The notes under the pieces were generated by a model. That model had not been told where the DNA came from. It did not search any database and saw only the letters and a list, made by a program, of their open reading frames with translations. From Macrostomum hystrix (taxonomy: Eukaryota; Platyhelminthes; Macrostomidae): 64,000 nucleotides of DNA. This document shows, piece after piece, positions 1-13,900 of this stretch (position 1 is its first letter; each line of letters begins with the position of its first letter). The stretch is from assembly GCA_950097015.1 (NCBI GenBank), contig CATNEN010000003.1, forward strand, positions 15,422,501 through 15,486,500, read 5' to 3'. Position numbers and translations under genes: made by a program.

Positions 1-211
1 CCTCCCTGTCTTCGCTCACACCCAGTCCCCAGTTTTCCGCGCACGCACGCGGGCACTTTCGCCAGCCAATCAGCCAATCCAGGCCAGTGGATCCGAATTT
101 CTTGGAAATCTAGCATTTTAGTTGCCTTATTTAATGTTTCCTAATAAATGACTTCCACTAGAGTAGCCAGCGTAGCAAATTTTTTGAAAAGGAAAGTCTA
201 AAACAAACAAA

Positions 212-2923
212 ATGCCAGCAAAGAGGATTGACAAGTGGCTCAGAGAAGCACTCGAGCAGAACAGATTTAGCGATTTGTCCTGGTTTGACGAGTCTCGGCT
301 ACTATTTCGCATTGGCTGGTCGCACGGCTCTTCTATGAAATCGAAAGGAAATGCGGATTATTTGAAAACTAAAAGCGTCTATCAGGCCTGGCATATTGCC
401 CGCGGTGAGTGGAATAACTATAGCTTTTACTTATTACAATAGCTTTAGTCAATCTAAATGATCATTTAGAAATTCAAAACGATAATGGCTATGGATTTAA
501 CTATCCTCTAAGTAAGCCTCGTTGCTATAGAGCATAGACGTTTGGACAACCAAAACGAGAAGGGGGCATTCAAAACGAGAATGAATTCAAACACTCAAAA
601 GAAAATTCACCCTTTCGGTCATAGAAACGCACTACTACAATTATTCTTCTTGTTTATAATTTACTGGAAATCGACTGTACAGTGCGACCGCACTGCAGAC
701 TTGTACTTAACGGGCCAGTCGCATCTAATTACGTACAGTTAGCTGGTCGTGTACATAGTACGTTTAAAAATAGCCGCATGGTTAGAGAGGATAGCCCCAG
801 TGTACACTGTCAGGTTATTGTACAGTACAATGAGCCCAGAATGAGGTTGCTGTGAAATTTCCAGTAAATTGCAGACAGTCAGACTGCGAGCGGCACTGTA
901 TGATGAATGCGACCGGAAGGCAAGACGCGAACTGCTTCCTATAAACTTATAAGTGTTCTAAGTAATGGTACCAGTAATGAGCACAGATAAAAAACAATAC
1001 TTACTTATTTTAATTAGCGGGTTTACAGCCAGTTGAATTTTTTGTTGTTATTGCTTGATTACTTTATTTCGAATAATAAATTTGTACTGTACGTCTTGTG
1101 CTGGATGTGAACTCACACAGGTGCGGGTGTTGTAAGCAAAGATACAGCAAAGACTCTATCTTTGGCCATAGACAAGATTGGTCATAGACAAAATAACTTA
1201 AATAACATAAGACAAATGTGCGCTTATGCCACTGGACACAGTAGAAAGTAAAATATTGGATTCTGCTTTTAAATCTGCCTTACAATCAGGTCTGCAAAGG
1301 CGCACAGAATCCTGCTTCATCCATTCATTGATTAAGACAGAACCCTCCACTATCCCTTCAATGATTAAGACAGAACCCTACACTATCCCTTCATTGATTA
1401 AGACAGAACCCTCCACTATCCCTTCATTGATTAAGACAGAACCCTCCACTATTCCTTCATTGATTAAGACAGAACCCTTCACTATCCCTTCATTGATTAA
1501 GACAGAACCCTTCACTATCCCTTCATTGATTAAGACAGAACCCTTCACTATCCCTTCGTTGATTAAGACAGAACCCTTCACTATCCCTTCATTGATTAAG
1601 ACAGAACCCTTCACTATCCCTTCATTGATCAAGACAGAACCCTTCACTATCCCTTCATTGATTAAGACAGAACCCTTCACTATCCCTTCATTGATTAAGA
1701 CAGAACCCTACACTATCCCTTCATTGATTAAGACAGAATTCTTCACTATCCCTTCATTGATAATTTAATTAATATAGAACCCTGCACTGTCCACTTCATT
1801 GATAAAGACAACCCTACAGGATCCTTCATTGATTAAGACAGAACCCTTCACTATCCCTTCATTGATTAAGACAGAACCCTTCACTATCCCTTCGTTGATT
1901 AATCTGACAGAACCCTTCACTATTCCTTCAGTGATTAAGACAGAACCCTTCACTATCCCTTCATTGATTAAGACAGAACCCTTCACTATCCCTTCATTGA
2001 TTAAGACAGAACCCTTCACTATCCCTTCATTGATTAATACAGAACCCTTCACTATCCCTTCATTGATCAAGACAGAACCCTTCACTATCCCTTCATTGAT
2101 TAAGACAGAACCCTTCACTATCCCTTCATTGATTAAGACAGAACCCTACACTATCCCTTCATTGATTAAGACAGAACCCTTCACTATCCCTTCATTGGTT
2201 AAGACAGAACCCTTCACTATCCCTTCAGTGATTAAGACAGAACCCTTCACTATCCCTTCATTGATTAAGACAGAACCCTTCACTATCCCTTCATTGATTA
2301 AGACAGAACCCTTCACTATCCCTTCATTGATTAAGACAGAACCCTTCACTATCCCTTAACCAATGAAAACAGAAAAGTGGATTTCAAATGTCAATGTTAA
2401 TATTATTAGCACGTGCTAATTCCATCAACTGTATTAACACTGCCCAATTTATTGCTTGTTTCAAGGTCGGCTGGGCCAAGCTGCCAGTCCCAAGACTTTG
2501 AAGCAGAACTTTCGCTGCGCCCTCTACGGCTGTCGTCGTTTTATTCAGCATCGTCGCGATCTAAGCCAGACAAAGAACGGCGCTTTCAGGATCTACCAGT
2601 TTTTATCAGTCGGCCTAGAAGGCTCCAATGTGTACTACATCGCAGATTTAGACGTCAGCAGCGATGTTCCTGCAGCAGAGAAGCCAGAGTCTGATGCAGA
2701 CACTCACTCCTTGGCTTCGTCCTCAAACACAGTCAGTGTTCAATTGTCACCGGTACAATTGAGTCCCGACGACTTATTTGCAACTCGCCTGGGGCAGTCG
2801 CTTGAGACCAAGTTGGCTGATGTCGACACGGAGGAAGCTTTCTATGAAGAAGACGATGAAATGTCTTGGATCTTTAAGCGGGATCCGTTTCTTAGTGACA
2901 CTTCAAGCGCTGCGATCCACTGA
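212..2923 (+). CDS. IRF-type transcription factor, DNA-binding domain plus short tail
   Basis: Two exons: 212-404 (donor GTGAGT) and 2466-2923 (acceptor TTTCAAG), 651 bp together, 216 aa. Residues 1 to about 110 look like an interferon regulatory factor winged-helix domain. The N-terminal part has spaced tryptophans in KWLREAL, SWFD, IGWSHG and YQAWHIARG. Exon 2 supplies the FRCAL block, which matches the family's recognition-helix segment (RCALN-like), and the IYQFL strand. IRFs bind GAAA-type promoter elements in the nucleus. The remaining ~100 residues are Ser/Asp/Glu-rich and end in an acidic stretch (YEEDDEMSW). I see no IRF-association domain, so this is shorter than a usual IRF (300-500 aa). 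The ATG at 212 is the first in frame and directly precedes the domain. The intron is filled by a 33-bp minisatellite. The family call is secure; the lack of further 3' exons is inferred from the in-frame stop at 2921. Confidence 0.85.
1311..2357. repeat. 33-bp minisatellite in the IRF intron
   Basis: About 30 tandem copies of a 33-bp unit (core TTGATTAAGACAGAACCC) fill the second half of the intron. A degenerate break lies near 1765-1830. The unit is a multiple of three and lacks stops in one frame on each strand, which creates long repetitive open frames (11-residue period, SLIKTEPFTIP). These are not treated as genes: they lie between a good donor and a good acceptor of a conserved gene. 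Confidence 0.97.
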
Positions 2924-3140
2924 GATAAGGCTAAAACGGTGCCTGCAGAACTGCTCGTTCCTAAATATATTTCCGGGTTTGAAGTTTTCTGCCCTGCTCG
3001 GTTGGTGAATTGTTTTGCTTGCTTGCCTTACTTATAATCTTTAGCTTGCATGTCTTCTATTTTCCAAAAGGCCATATCCATCATTCTATTGTTTAACTGT
3101 GAGTCACCACACCGCTTCCATTGAGCTGAGCTGGTCATTA

Positions 3141-3565
3141 CCCACATTCCCTAATATTCTACTGGGTCATTACCCACATTCCCTAATATCCTACTGGGTC
3201 ATTACCCACATTCCCTAATATTCTACTGGGTCATTACCCACATTCCCTAATATCCTACTGGGTCATTACCCACATTCCCTAATATTCTACTGGGTCATTA
3301 CCCACATCCCCTAATATTCTACAGGGTCATTACCCACATTCCCTAATATTCTACTGGGTCATTACCCACATCCCCTAATATTCTACAGGGTCATTACCCA
3401 CATCCCCTAATATTCTAAAGGGTCTTTACCCACATTCCCTAATATTCTACAGGGTCATTACCCACATTACCTAATATTCTACTGGGTCATTACCCACATT
3501 CCCTAATATTCTACTGGGTCATTACCCACATTCCCTAATATTCTACTGGGTCATTACCCACATCT
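3141..3565. repeat. 32-bp minisatellite downstream of IRF
   Basis: About 13 copies of a 32-bp unit containing GGGTCATTACCCACAT, whose GGGT-CATT-ACCC core is itself a small inverted repeat. It starts ~220 bp after the IRF stop codon and could lie in the 3' UTR or the spacer. Confidence 0.95.
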
Positions 3566-4970
3566 ACTACATCATCTACTGAATCATTACGATCATTCCC
3601 AAATAGTATGATTGGTCATTACCCAAATTCTTAAATATTATTGATCTCAAACTATTCTCTATATCTCTGCATATTTCTGGTGACTTTGCAATTTCTTAAA
3701 CCGTACATATTTCTGAAGTGTGTATTCTCTCTGTACAGTCAAGCTCAGTGATTAGTATATTTTTGTCAATCATATTATGTTTACGTAGACATTTTTTACT
3801 TGAACTGTTTGACTAGGAGTCTCAACTAAATGATTTGTTTTAGCGTTGCAATTCTGATAAGCACTAATTTTGTCTAAAAAAGCATCAGTTCGAGTTGCTT
3901 TGAAAATTCATTTAAACTACTACTACCAATAGGCAACAGAGCAACATAAAAATTGCGCAACCTAGTATTTTTGCATTTTTCAATGAAATCTACTGCAGAG
4001 AAATTTAAAAGAAATATTTTAAAAGTTTGTTTCTTTTTCTAAGACTTTCTTTATAATCATCGTCAGGTTAGTTTGTTCTTTCTGAAGCCCTTATTTTTCA
4101 TGTTGACTAAAGGCTGAAATACAGTTTTTCACTTGAAATATGAACTGCACCAATGATTGCGTTTTTAAATTTATAACTGCCTGAATTTTATCAAATACAC
4201 AAATAAGCATGCTTTAAAACAAAAAAGTAACTTTTATTTTTTGACGAAACAATTAAGCCTGCGCTTGCGAAGTTTACAAAACAAATAACCCATACAAATA
4301 ACAAATACGAACAGTCAAAGCATGATTTGTAAACTTGTAAATACAATTAAATATCGAAATTCATTACTACTATAAGTATTACCGATAGGCAAGAGCTAAT
4401 TTCAGGAATTACCACGCAAACATGATAAGGAAATCCACTTTATGTCTGATTGGTTGGAACGGTCACGCGCCACTAGTTAGAACGTGGTTTTTCCGTTCAA
4501 TGTTTCTAAAAATAGACAACTTCTAACCATTTTCGGCCAATCAGATTTTGAATTGAATTTCCTCGAGAAAGCCAATTTTAGCATCGATAGAAGAATATCA
4601 GGTTTTTGTGTGTAACATTTATGGAAAAGAAATTGTGCACCGCGATTGCGTACAAATTTGCAAGTTACTGTGCAGCTAAACAATATTAGTTTGCACTTTT
4701 ATTACGTCAGATAAATACAAAAAATATCAACCTTCAAGATACCAGTAATTTTTTAACTGGATTGATAAAATACAGATAACAGTAAATTTTCGAGCTAGCA
4801 ACTGTATGATGAGTGACAATGAGAAGCAAACTACAGTGCTTGTGCGCGTGCGGCTTGTGTTGGCATGGCAACGGGGCAGCGGTCTGCTGATATTAGCTGA
4901 GCACAAAATTTGGCGGAGTTAAACAATACACCTGGAAAGAGGAAATAAAAAAATGATTAATCGAAAATCA
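3566..4970. other. Spacer between convergent IRF and Slo genes
   Basis: AT-rich sequence with no open frame resembling a known protein and no strong repeat. It separates the 3' ends of two convergent genes, so it should hold both 3' UTRs and poly(A) sites. I could not assign those with confidence. Confidence 0.6.
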
Positions 4971-7900
4971 TCATCTGTTGACAATAAAACCGATACGCAG
5001 TTTTATTGATTCGCTCACCAAATCAGTGGGCCGTATGATCACACTGTCCTGCGGCAAAGTCATAACAAACCGATGATTCTTGGTGTCTTCGCCGCCTGAT
5101 TCGATTTGCAATCTCGATAAGCCGATGCACACTGTCTCGAGCTGGCTTAGCACAGCCAGAGAGAACTCCTTCCAGCTGATTGGATGCTGAATGTTAACAA
5201 TTCTAAATTTAGTCATCTATATTCATACCCCAATACATATAAAAAAACAATTTTGTGGACCTGAAGTTCAGATAGTTCAATGTGGGGTTCCCGAATACGT
5301 CTCTAAAAATAGCGACAGATAGGAAAGGACGACCCTGCAGGGAATCCCTCCATCATTTTCATTCGCTATTGCCTTAGAAATGCTGCTATTGGCCCAGAGC
5401 TGTCACGTGATAGCTTTCTCGATCTGAAATTAGCAACAGATAAGAAAGAACGACCCTGTAGGGAATCCCTCCATCATTTTCATTCGCTATTGCCATAGAA
5501 GTGCTGCTATTGGCCCAGAGCTGTCACGTGATAGCTTTTCGTCAAACACTAAGCCCTTCGTCTACACTAACTTATAGCCTGCTTCGAGTTTAAAGGGCCT
5601 TAGATGTACACCAAAAAAGAAGTCAAGCGTTTTTACTAGTAACTAGTAAAATACTCACAGTCGACGAGAAGATTGACTGCAAAGGCGGTTCTGTCACACT
5701 GAGCAGTTCGATTCTGCTTCGGCGATGCATCACAGCCTTCGCAGGTGCTCTGGGATCGTCTGTGACCTCGTCTGAATACACATCGGACGGCATAAAGTGG
5801 AAGCCCTGTTCGTTCAGACCGATTTCGAAGTCCTCAGAGTCCACGGTTGTTACGATGGTTCGTAGAAAACCAAGCGAAGCTTGGTTGAAGTAGATCTGCA
5901 GTTTTGAAAGCAAAATTATTTGGCGCTTTTTTACATTTTTATTGTCGTCGTTTGACATCGAAGTTTGTCGTCCTTCTTGTCTCTCAATCTCACAGCAAAT
6001 TGGATTCAATTGCTACAGTTTTTTTATAGCTGTGAAATAGGTTCCATGGCAGATGGCAACTGGTGAGTGGCAGAGCGGTTTGAAGAGTTTGCCTCTAGCA
6101 CGAAGGTCCCTGAGCTCGATTCCGCGGCGAGGCCACATTCAGTTGGGGCGCAGCCGCGGAGGAAGTGCTTGGGGGCTTGTCGTGCAATTTACGCCCTTGA
6201 GGGCCAACCTCCAAGTCGCAGTGAGAGTGTACACTGCCTGACAATAAAAATCAGGGCAGATGTACACACCTGTGTGAGAGTGTGCCTGCGTACAGTATCA
6301 GTGTGCGTGTGTGCTCAGGAGTCAATGAAATGGGCAGAATTGCCTCCTCGCTGACTGCGGGTCTAGTATCACCAAATGATGTGCCATTGGCCGCAGCCCT
6401 CCTGCAATTATTATTATTCACCGTTGTCACTATAGAGCCTAACAGGCTGAGGAAGAAGGTTCTTCCAGTAGCGAAAGCTTGCGTCATGTAAGGCTCCTCC
6501 ACTTCAGCGTCGTCATCCTGATCCAGGTAAGCTATGGCATCCTCAGTCTTCAATTCGGTCAGGATGTGAATCGTGTCGCCGAGTTTTCGTTTAGTGATAG
6601 GATTTTTCATTGTCTTGATGTTCAGCGTGCACAAGATTGTCTCCCGATCCATCTGAGCGTCCGGTTCGAAGGGCGTGGACTTGGGCGACAGGATGATGCA
6701 GCTGTGACAGGACTCGATGTTCACAGCCTTCAGGTTAGCTCGGTTGAGCGGTGAGCCCTGCATGGAGTTTGTTTTTCTATTGTTGTTGTGTCTCTACACT
6801 TGACAAGGTTAAACAAAATATGTAAAAATTTGTACTACTTAGTAGGATGCAACGTACATGAAAATACTTTCTGAGTGACCCTTGGAGACTGTAATGGATG
6901 AGATACTGAGTGACCCTTGGAGACTGTAATGGATGAGATACTGAGTGACCCTTGGAGACTGTAATGGATGAGATACTGAGTGACCCTGGGAGACTGTAAT
7001 GGATGAGATACTGAGTGACCCTTGGAGACTGTAATGGATGAGATACTGAGTGACCCTGGGAGACTGTAATGGATGAGATACTGAGTGACCCTTGGAGACT
7101 GTAATGGATGAGATACTGAGTGATCCTGGGAGACTGTAATGGATGAGATACTGAGTGACCCTGGGAGACTGTAATGGATGAGATACTGAGTGATCCTGGG
7201 AGACTGTAATGGATGAGATACTGAGTGATCCTGGGAGACTGTAATGGATGAGATACTGAGTGACCCTGAGAGACTGTAATGGATGAGATACTGAGTGATC
7301 CTGGGAGACTGTAATGGATGAGATACTGAGTGATCCTGGGAGACTGTAATGGATGAGATACTGAGTGACCCTTGGAGACTGTAATGGATGAGATACTGAG
7401 TGACCCTTGGAGACTGTAATGGATGAGATACTGAGTGACCCTTGGAGACTGTAATGGATGAGATACTGAGTGACCCTTGGAGACTGTAATGGATGAGATA
7501 CTGAGTGATCCTGGGAGACTGTAATGGATGAGATACTGAGTGACCCTGGGAGACTGTAATGGATGAGATACTGAGTGACCCTGGGAGACTGTAATGGATG
7601 AGATACTGAGTGATCCTGGGAGACTGTAATGGATGAGATACTGAGTGACCCTGGGAGACTGTAATGGATGAGATACTGAGTGATCCTGGGAGACTGTAAT
7701 GGATGAGATACTGAGTGACCCTGGGAGACTGTAATGGATGAGATACTGAGTGATCCTGGGAGACTGTAATGGATGAGATACTGAGTGACCCTGGGAGACT
7801 GTAATGGATGAGATACTGAGTGATCCTGGGAGACTGTAATGGATGAGATACTGAGTGACCCTGGGAGACTGTAATGGATGAGATACTGAGTGATCCTGGG

Positions 7901-10900
7901 AGACTGTAATGGATGAGATACTGAGTGATCCTGGGAGACTGTAATGGATGAGATACTGAGTGACCCTGGGAGACTGTAATGGATGAGATACTGAGTGACC
8001 CTTGGAGACTGTAATGGATGAGATACTGAGTGACCCTTGGAGACTGTAATGGATGAGATACTGAGTGACCCTTGGAGACTGTAATGGATGAGATACTGAG
8101 TGACCCTTGGAGACTGTAATGGATGAGATACTGAGTGACCCTTGGAGACTGTAATGGATGAGATACTGAGTGACCCTTGGAGACTGTAATGGATGAGATA
8201 CTGAGTGACCCTTGGAGACTGTAATGGATGAGATACTGAGTGACCCTGGGAGACTGTAATGGATGAGATACTGAGTGACCCTTGGAGACTGTAATGGATG
8301 AGATACTGAGTGACCCTGGGAGACTGCAATGGATGAGATACTGAGTGACCCTGGGAGACTGCAATGGATGAGATACTGAGTGACCCTTGGAGACTGTAGT
8401 GGATGAGATACTGAGTGACCCTTGGAGACTGTAATGGATGAGATACTGAGTGACCCTTGGAGACTGTAATGGATGAGATACTGAGTGACCCTTGGAGACT
8501 GTAATGGATGAGATACTGAGTGACCCTTGGAGACTGTAATGGATGAGATACTGAGTGACCCTTGGAGACTGTAATGGATGAGATACTGAGTGACCCTTGG
8601 AGACTGTAGTGGATGAGATACTGAGTGACCCTGGGAGACTGTAATGGATGAGATACTGAGTGACCCTGGGAGACTCTAATTGACTGAATGCTGTGCTAAC
8701 AGTTTGATAAGTTAAAATTGATAGGAAAATCAAGAACCTAATCACTTACATCCAGTACATAGATCCTGGGAAAGTTCTGAATAATTGACCATTCGTTGCG
8801 AATGACGTCGATAGAGCCAATGAACACAATGTCCTTGAGTTGAGCAGCCAGAATGCTGCTAGCCCGTAGTGGCATGACAAACGTTGTGAGATTCAAACAA
8901 ACCTTGCGGCTTTTCTCCATGACGCAGACCACAATGTGTCCATGAAATTTGTACTGAGTATTGGGCTGCAGCACGGACTCATCCATCGAATGATTCGGCA
9001 CCCAGTGAAAATAGCCGCTAGAGTCTAGCAGAAGTCTATCAGCGCCTCCATCGACGCTGTCAGGCTGGGAGACTGGATGCCTTGACGAAATGACGAAACA
9101 ATGCGATGGCTTTAATAGTGTCTCATAAAGATCTGAAATACTCAAGAAAAATGACAAGCCAGTTGCCAAGCTTGGTAGAAAATATAGTAGCAATCTCATA
9201 AATAATTAGTCATCTGAACGTAAAGCTCTGCTTTCTAGGAAATGTGCGAAACTAGAAATCTTTCTGAGTTAGTTTTCGTGCAATAATTTCAACAATTGGC
9301 AATTCAAGATGATCTCGTGAAAAAAATCATTCATTAGAAAGTGCATTTAGAAAGATTTTAACGTATTTTGTTTTTATCTTACTCGTCAGGAGCTTTTTAT
9401 CACTGATTGTACTTTTAAGAGGCTTCAAACAATGCTACACTCGTAAAGGTCTATCGATGCTTCTGTTCGTTGCCTCCTTCAACGGTCACTCAGTGTTCCA
9501 TCCACTACAGTCTCCAAGGGTCACTCAGTATCTCATCCATTGCAGTCACCAAGGGTCACTCAGTATCTCATCCATTACAGTCTCCAAGGGTCACTCAGTA
9601 TCTCATCCACTACAGTCTCCAAGGGTCACTCAGTATCTCATCCACTACAGTCTCCCAGGGTCACTCAGTATCTCATCCATTACAGTCACCAAGGGTCACT
9701 CAGTATCTCATCCACTACAGTCTCCAAGGGTCACTCAGTATCTCATCCATTACAGTCTCCAAGGGTCACTCAGTATTCCATCCATTGCAGTCTCCCAGGG
9801 TCACTCAGTATCTCATCCATTACAGTCACCAAGGGTCACTCAGTATCTCATCCATTACAGTCACCAAGGGTCACTCAGTATCTCATCCATTACAGTCTCC
9901 AAGGGTCACTCAGTATCTCATCCATTACAGTCTCCAAGGGTCACTCAGTATCTCATCCATTACAGTCTCCCAGGGTCACTCAGTATCTCATCCATTACAG
10001 TCTCCCAGGGTCACTCAGTATCTCATCCATTACAGTCTCCAAGGGTCACTCAGTATCTCATCCATTACAGTCTCCAAGGGTCACTCAGAATCTCATCCAT
10101 TACAGTCTCCCAGGGTCACTCAGTATCTCAACCATTACAGTCTGCAAGGGTCACTCAGTATCTCATCCATTACAGTCTCCAAGGATCACTCAGAATCTCA
10201 TCCATTACAGTCTCCCAGGGTCACTCAGTATCTCATCCATTACAGTCTCCCAGGGTCACTCAGTATCTCATCCATTACAGTCTCCAAGGGTCACTCAGTA
10301 TCTCATCCATTACAGTCTCCAAGGGTCACTCAGTATCTCATCCATTACAGTCTCCCAGGGTCACTCAGTATCTCATCCATTACAGTCTCCAAGGGTCACT
10401 CAGAATCTCATCCATTACAGTCTCCCAGGGTCACTCAGTATCTCATCCATTACAGTCACCAAGGGTCACTCAGTATCTCATCCATTACAGTCACCAAGGG
10501 TCACTCAGTATCTCATCCATTACAGTCTCCAAGGGTCACTCAGAATCTCATCCATTACAGTCTCCCAGGGTCACTCAGTATCTCATCCATTACAGTCACC
10601 AAGGGTCACTCAGTATCTCATCCATTACAGTCACCAAGGGTCACTCAGTATCTCATCCATTACAGTCACCAAGGGTCACTCAGTATCTCATCCATTACAG
10701 TCTCCCAGGGTCACTCAGTATCTCATCCATTACAGTCTCCCAGGGTCACTCAGTATCTCATCCATTACAGTCACCAAGGGTCACTCAGTATCTCATCCAT
10801 TACAGTCACCAAGGGTCACTCAGTATCTCATCCATTACAGTCACCAAGGGTCACTCAGTATCTCATCCATTACAGTCTCCAAGGGTCACTCAGTATCTCA

Positions 10901-13900
10901 TCCATTACAGTCACCAAGGGTCACTCAGTATCTCATCCATTACAGTCTCCAAGGGTCACTCAGTATCTCATCCATTACAGTCTCCCAGGGTCACTCAGTA
11001 TCTCATCCATTACAGTCACCAAGGGTCACTCAGTATCTCATCCATTACAGTCACCAAGGGTCACTCAGTATCTCATCCATTACAGTCTCCAAGGGTCACT
11101 CAGTATCTCATCCATTACAGTCACCAAGGGTCACTCAGTATCTCATCCATTACAGTCACCAAGGGTCACTCAGTATCTCATCCATTACAGTCACCAAGGG
11201 TCACTCAGTATCTCATCCATTACAGTCACCAAGGGTCACTCAGTATCTCATCCATTACAGTCTCCAAGGGTCACTCAGTATCTCATCCATTACAGTCTCC
11301 CAGGGTCACTCAGTATCTCATCCATTACAGTCTCCAAGGGTCACTCAGTATCTCATCCATTACAGTCTCCAAGGGTCACTCAGTATCTCATCCATTACAG
11401 TCTCCAAGGGTCACTCAGTATCTCATCCATTACAGTCACCAAGGGTCACTCAGTATCTCATCCATTACAGTCTCCAAGGGTCACTCAGTATCTCATCCAT
11501 TACAGTCTCCCAGGGTCACTCAGTATCTCATCCATTACAGTCACCAAGGGTCACTCAGTATCTCATCCATTACAGTCTCCAAGGGTCACTCAGTATCTCA
11601 TCTATTACAGTCTCCAAGGGTCACTCAGTATCTCAACCATTACAGTCTCCAAGGGTCACTCAGTATCTCATCCATTACAGTCTCCAAGGGTCACTTCCCA
11701 ATTCTAACTTCAAAAAAACTGTTTAGTTTTTTAATAGTGAATGTTTGCTAACTTGGAATATAAGCGAGTGAAGTTAAAAAAAGAATTGGAATTAGGGTCT
11801 CGTGAACATAAATATTTGTAACCTACATCCTTTTATATTACTTACTGTTCACAGTCGCCATCCACAATGAACTCATGCTCAATTAGCGACTGACTGAATC
11901 AATGTCGAAGAGGTTATAAATCAAGTTGAAATACGAGCAAGCACCGTGTTTTTTATATCGCTAATGTAATTTTGTTTCAATAAGTAGTTAAATTACCTTT
12001 GCTTTTGTCCCTGACTATTTCTGTAGTCAATGCTAGAATCGAGTTTCACTGAAAATGTTGAGGGGGAAACTGTCGAATTTAGAAGTTCATTTGTTGAAAT
12101 CTAATTACGTCAAATTGAAGTTCAGTTAATTAATAAAACTCATTAGACGCTATTGCAGGTTAATGATTGTTTAAAAAATCAAACAGATTTTGGATTGGTG
12201 TGGGGTTGGTGTCAACTATACTCAATAGCGCACTATACCTGAACTCACCCTCACCAACCGCCTTTGGCACCTGATCCTCTGAGCTAAGCACAATGTTATT
12301 TAGCCTGACACAGCTAAACTCGTCTTCATCAGTTGGGTCAACTCGATGCCCGTGACTGCAGCAGCAGCAGCAGCAGCAGCTCAGGCCGCATCTGTGGCTT
12401 GAACTTTGACCAGCCAAATAGCTAGAAAGTCTGCGCAGTTAGTTAATAGTGCATTGTTATGTGACAATCTGCAGTCAGTGCGCTCATGAGTTTGTTCTTG
12501 TGAGCTCAAATAAACACAAACTCGAAATGCGAGTAAGCTAATTAACGAGACAGCGATTCAGGGATTGCAGTGAGATGAGACATTGTGGGATTTAGGTATT
12601 GCAGTCAGATGAGACATTGTGGGATTTAGGGATTGCAGATCGATGAGACATTGTGGGATTTGGGGTTTCAGGTTGATGAGACATTGTGGGATTTGGGGTT
12701 TCAGGTTGATGAGACATTGTGGGATTTGGGGTTTCAGGTTGATGAGACATTGTGTGATTTGGGGTTTCAGGTTGATGAGACATTGTGGGATTTGGGGATT
12801 GCAGTCAGATGAGACATTGTGGGATTTGGGGATTGCAGTGAGATGAGACATTGTGGGATTTGGGGATTTCAGATCGATAAGACATTTTGGGATTTGGGGA
12901 TTTCAGATCGATAAGACATTTTGGGATTTAGGGATTGCAGTCAGATGAGACATTGTGGGATTTAGGGATTGCAGATCGATGAGACATTGTGGGATTTGGG
13001 GATTTCAGGTTGAGGAGACATTGTGTGATTTGGGGATTGCAGTGAGATGAGACATTGTGAGAATTAGGGATTGCAAATCGATGAGACATTGTGGGATTTG
13101 GAGATTGCAGGTGGATGAGGCACTGTGGGATTTGGGGATTTCAGATCGATGAGACATTTTGGGATTTGGGGATTTCAGATCGATAAGACATTTTGGGATT
13201 TAGGGATTGCAGGTGGATGAGACTTATGGGATTTAGGGATTGCAGGTGGATGAGACTTATGGGATTTAGGGATTGCAGGTGGATGAGACATTGTGTGATT
13301 AATGGATCACAGATCAGTCAGAACCAGTTTTAGCGTAGTTTAGTTAATGTAATTTCGGTTAAAACGAATGACAAATTCTGTTATAAGTCGCTGGAACGCT
13401 CAATCAGCAATTCTTAGTGCCCAAGTTATTGAATATAAAATTTAATTTAACGTAAGTGATCCCAAATTCTGTAACTTACGCGAGTTACTTGATACACTGG
13501 CATAGTTTGAGAGGCTAGAAATGAATAATAAATTTGTCTATTCGTTTTTAAAATCCTTACTAAATAAGTAGTACAGTAGCATGCAGAATCCTTCCACAAT
13601 GCACTAACCGTCTAGCTTCGCGTTCATCCTTGGCTATGACAAAGGCTTGCATCTTGTCCGTATCGATCCTCAGTCCGCTGCCCGGATTAATGATAGTCCG
13701 CTTCTGATTGCAGCCGCCCTCCTCTACCGCTAGTAGCACAATGCCCAGTCTGTCTGAGCACACCTCGGCCGCCTTGAGGAAGTTCAGGCCGTGAAAATTG
13801 GCCGAGAACGGGACCTGGCAGTTGGTAAGTTGTATATTTAGCATGCTGTCGTTAATAGTTAGCAGTTTGGGGTTCTAGCCTAGTGGTTAGAGCGTCGGAC

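Noticed and set aside
6868-11695. CRISPR-like regularly spaced repeats
   Set aside because: Units are directly abutting with no unique spacers, in an intron of an animal gene.
9457-11751. Three overlapping open frames of 728-764 residues
   Set aside because: All are readings of the 35-bp minisatellite; the unit lacks stops on that strand, and the array lies in an intron of Slo, antisense.
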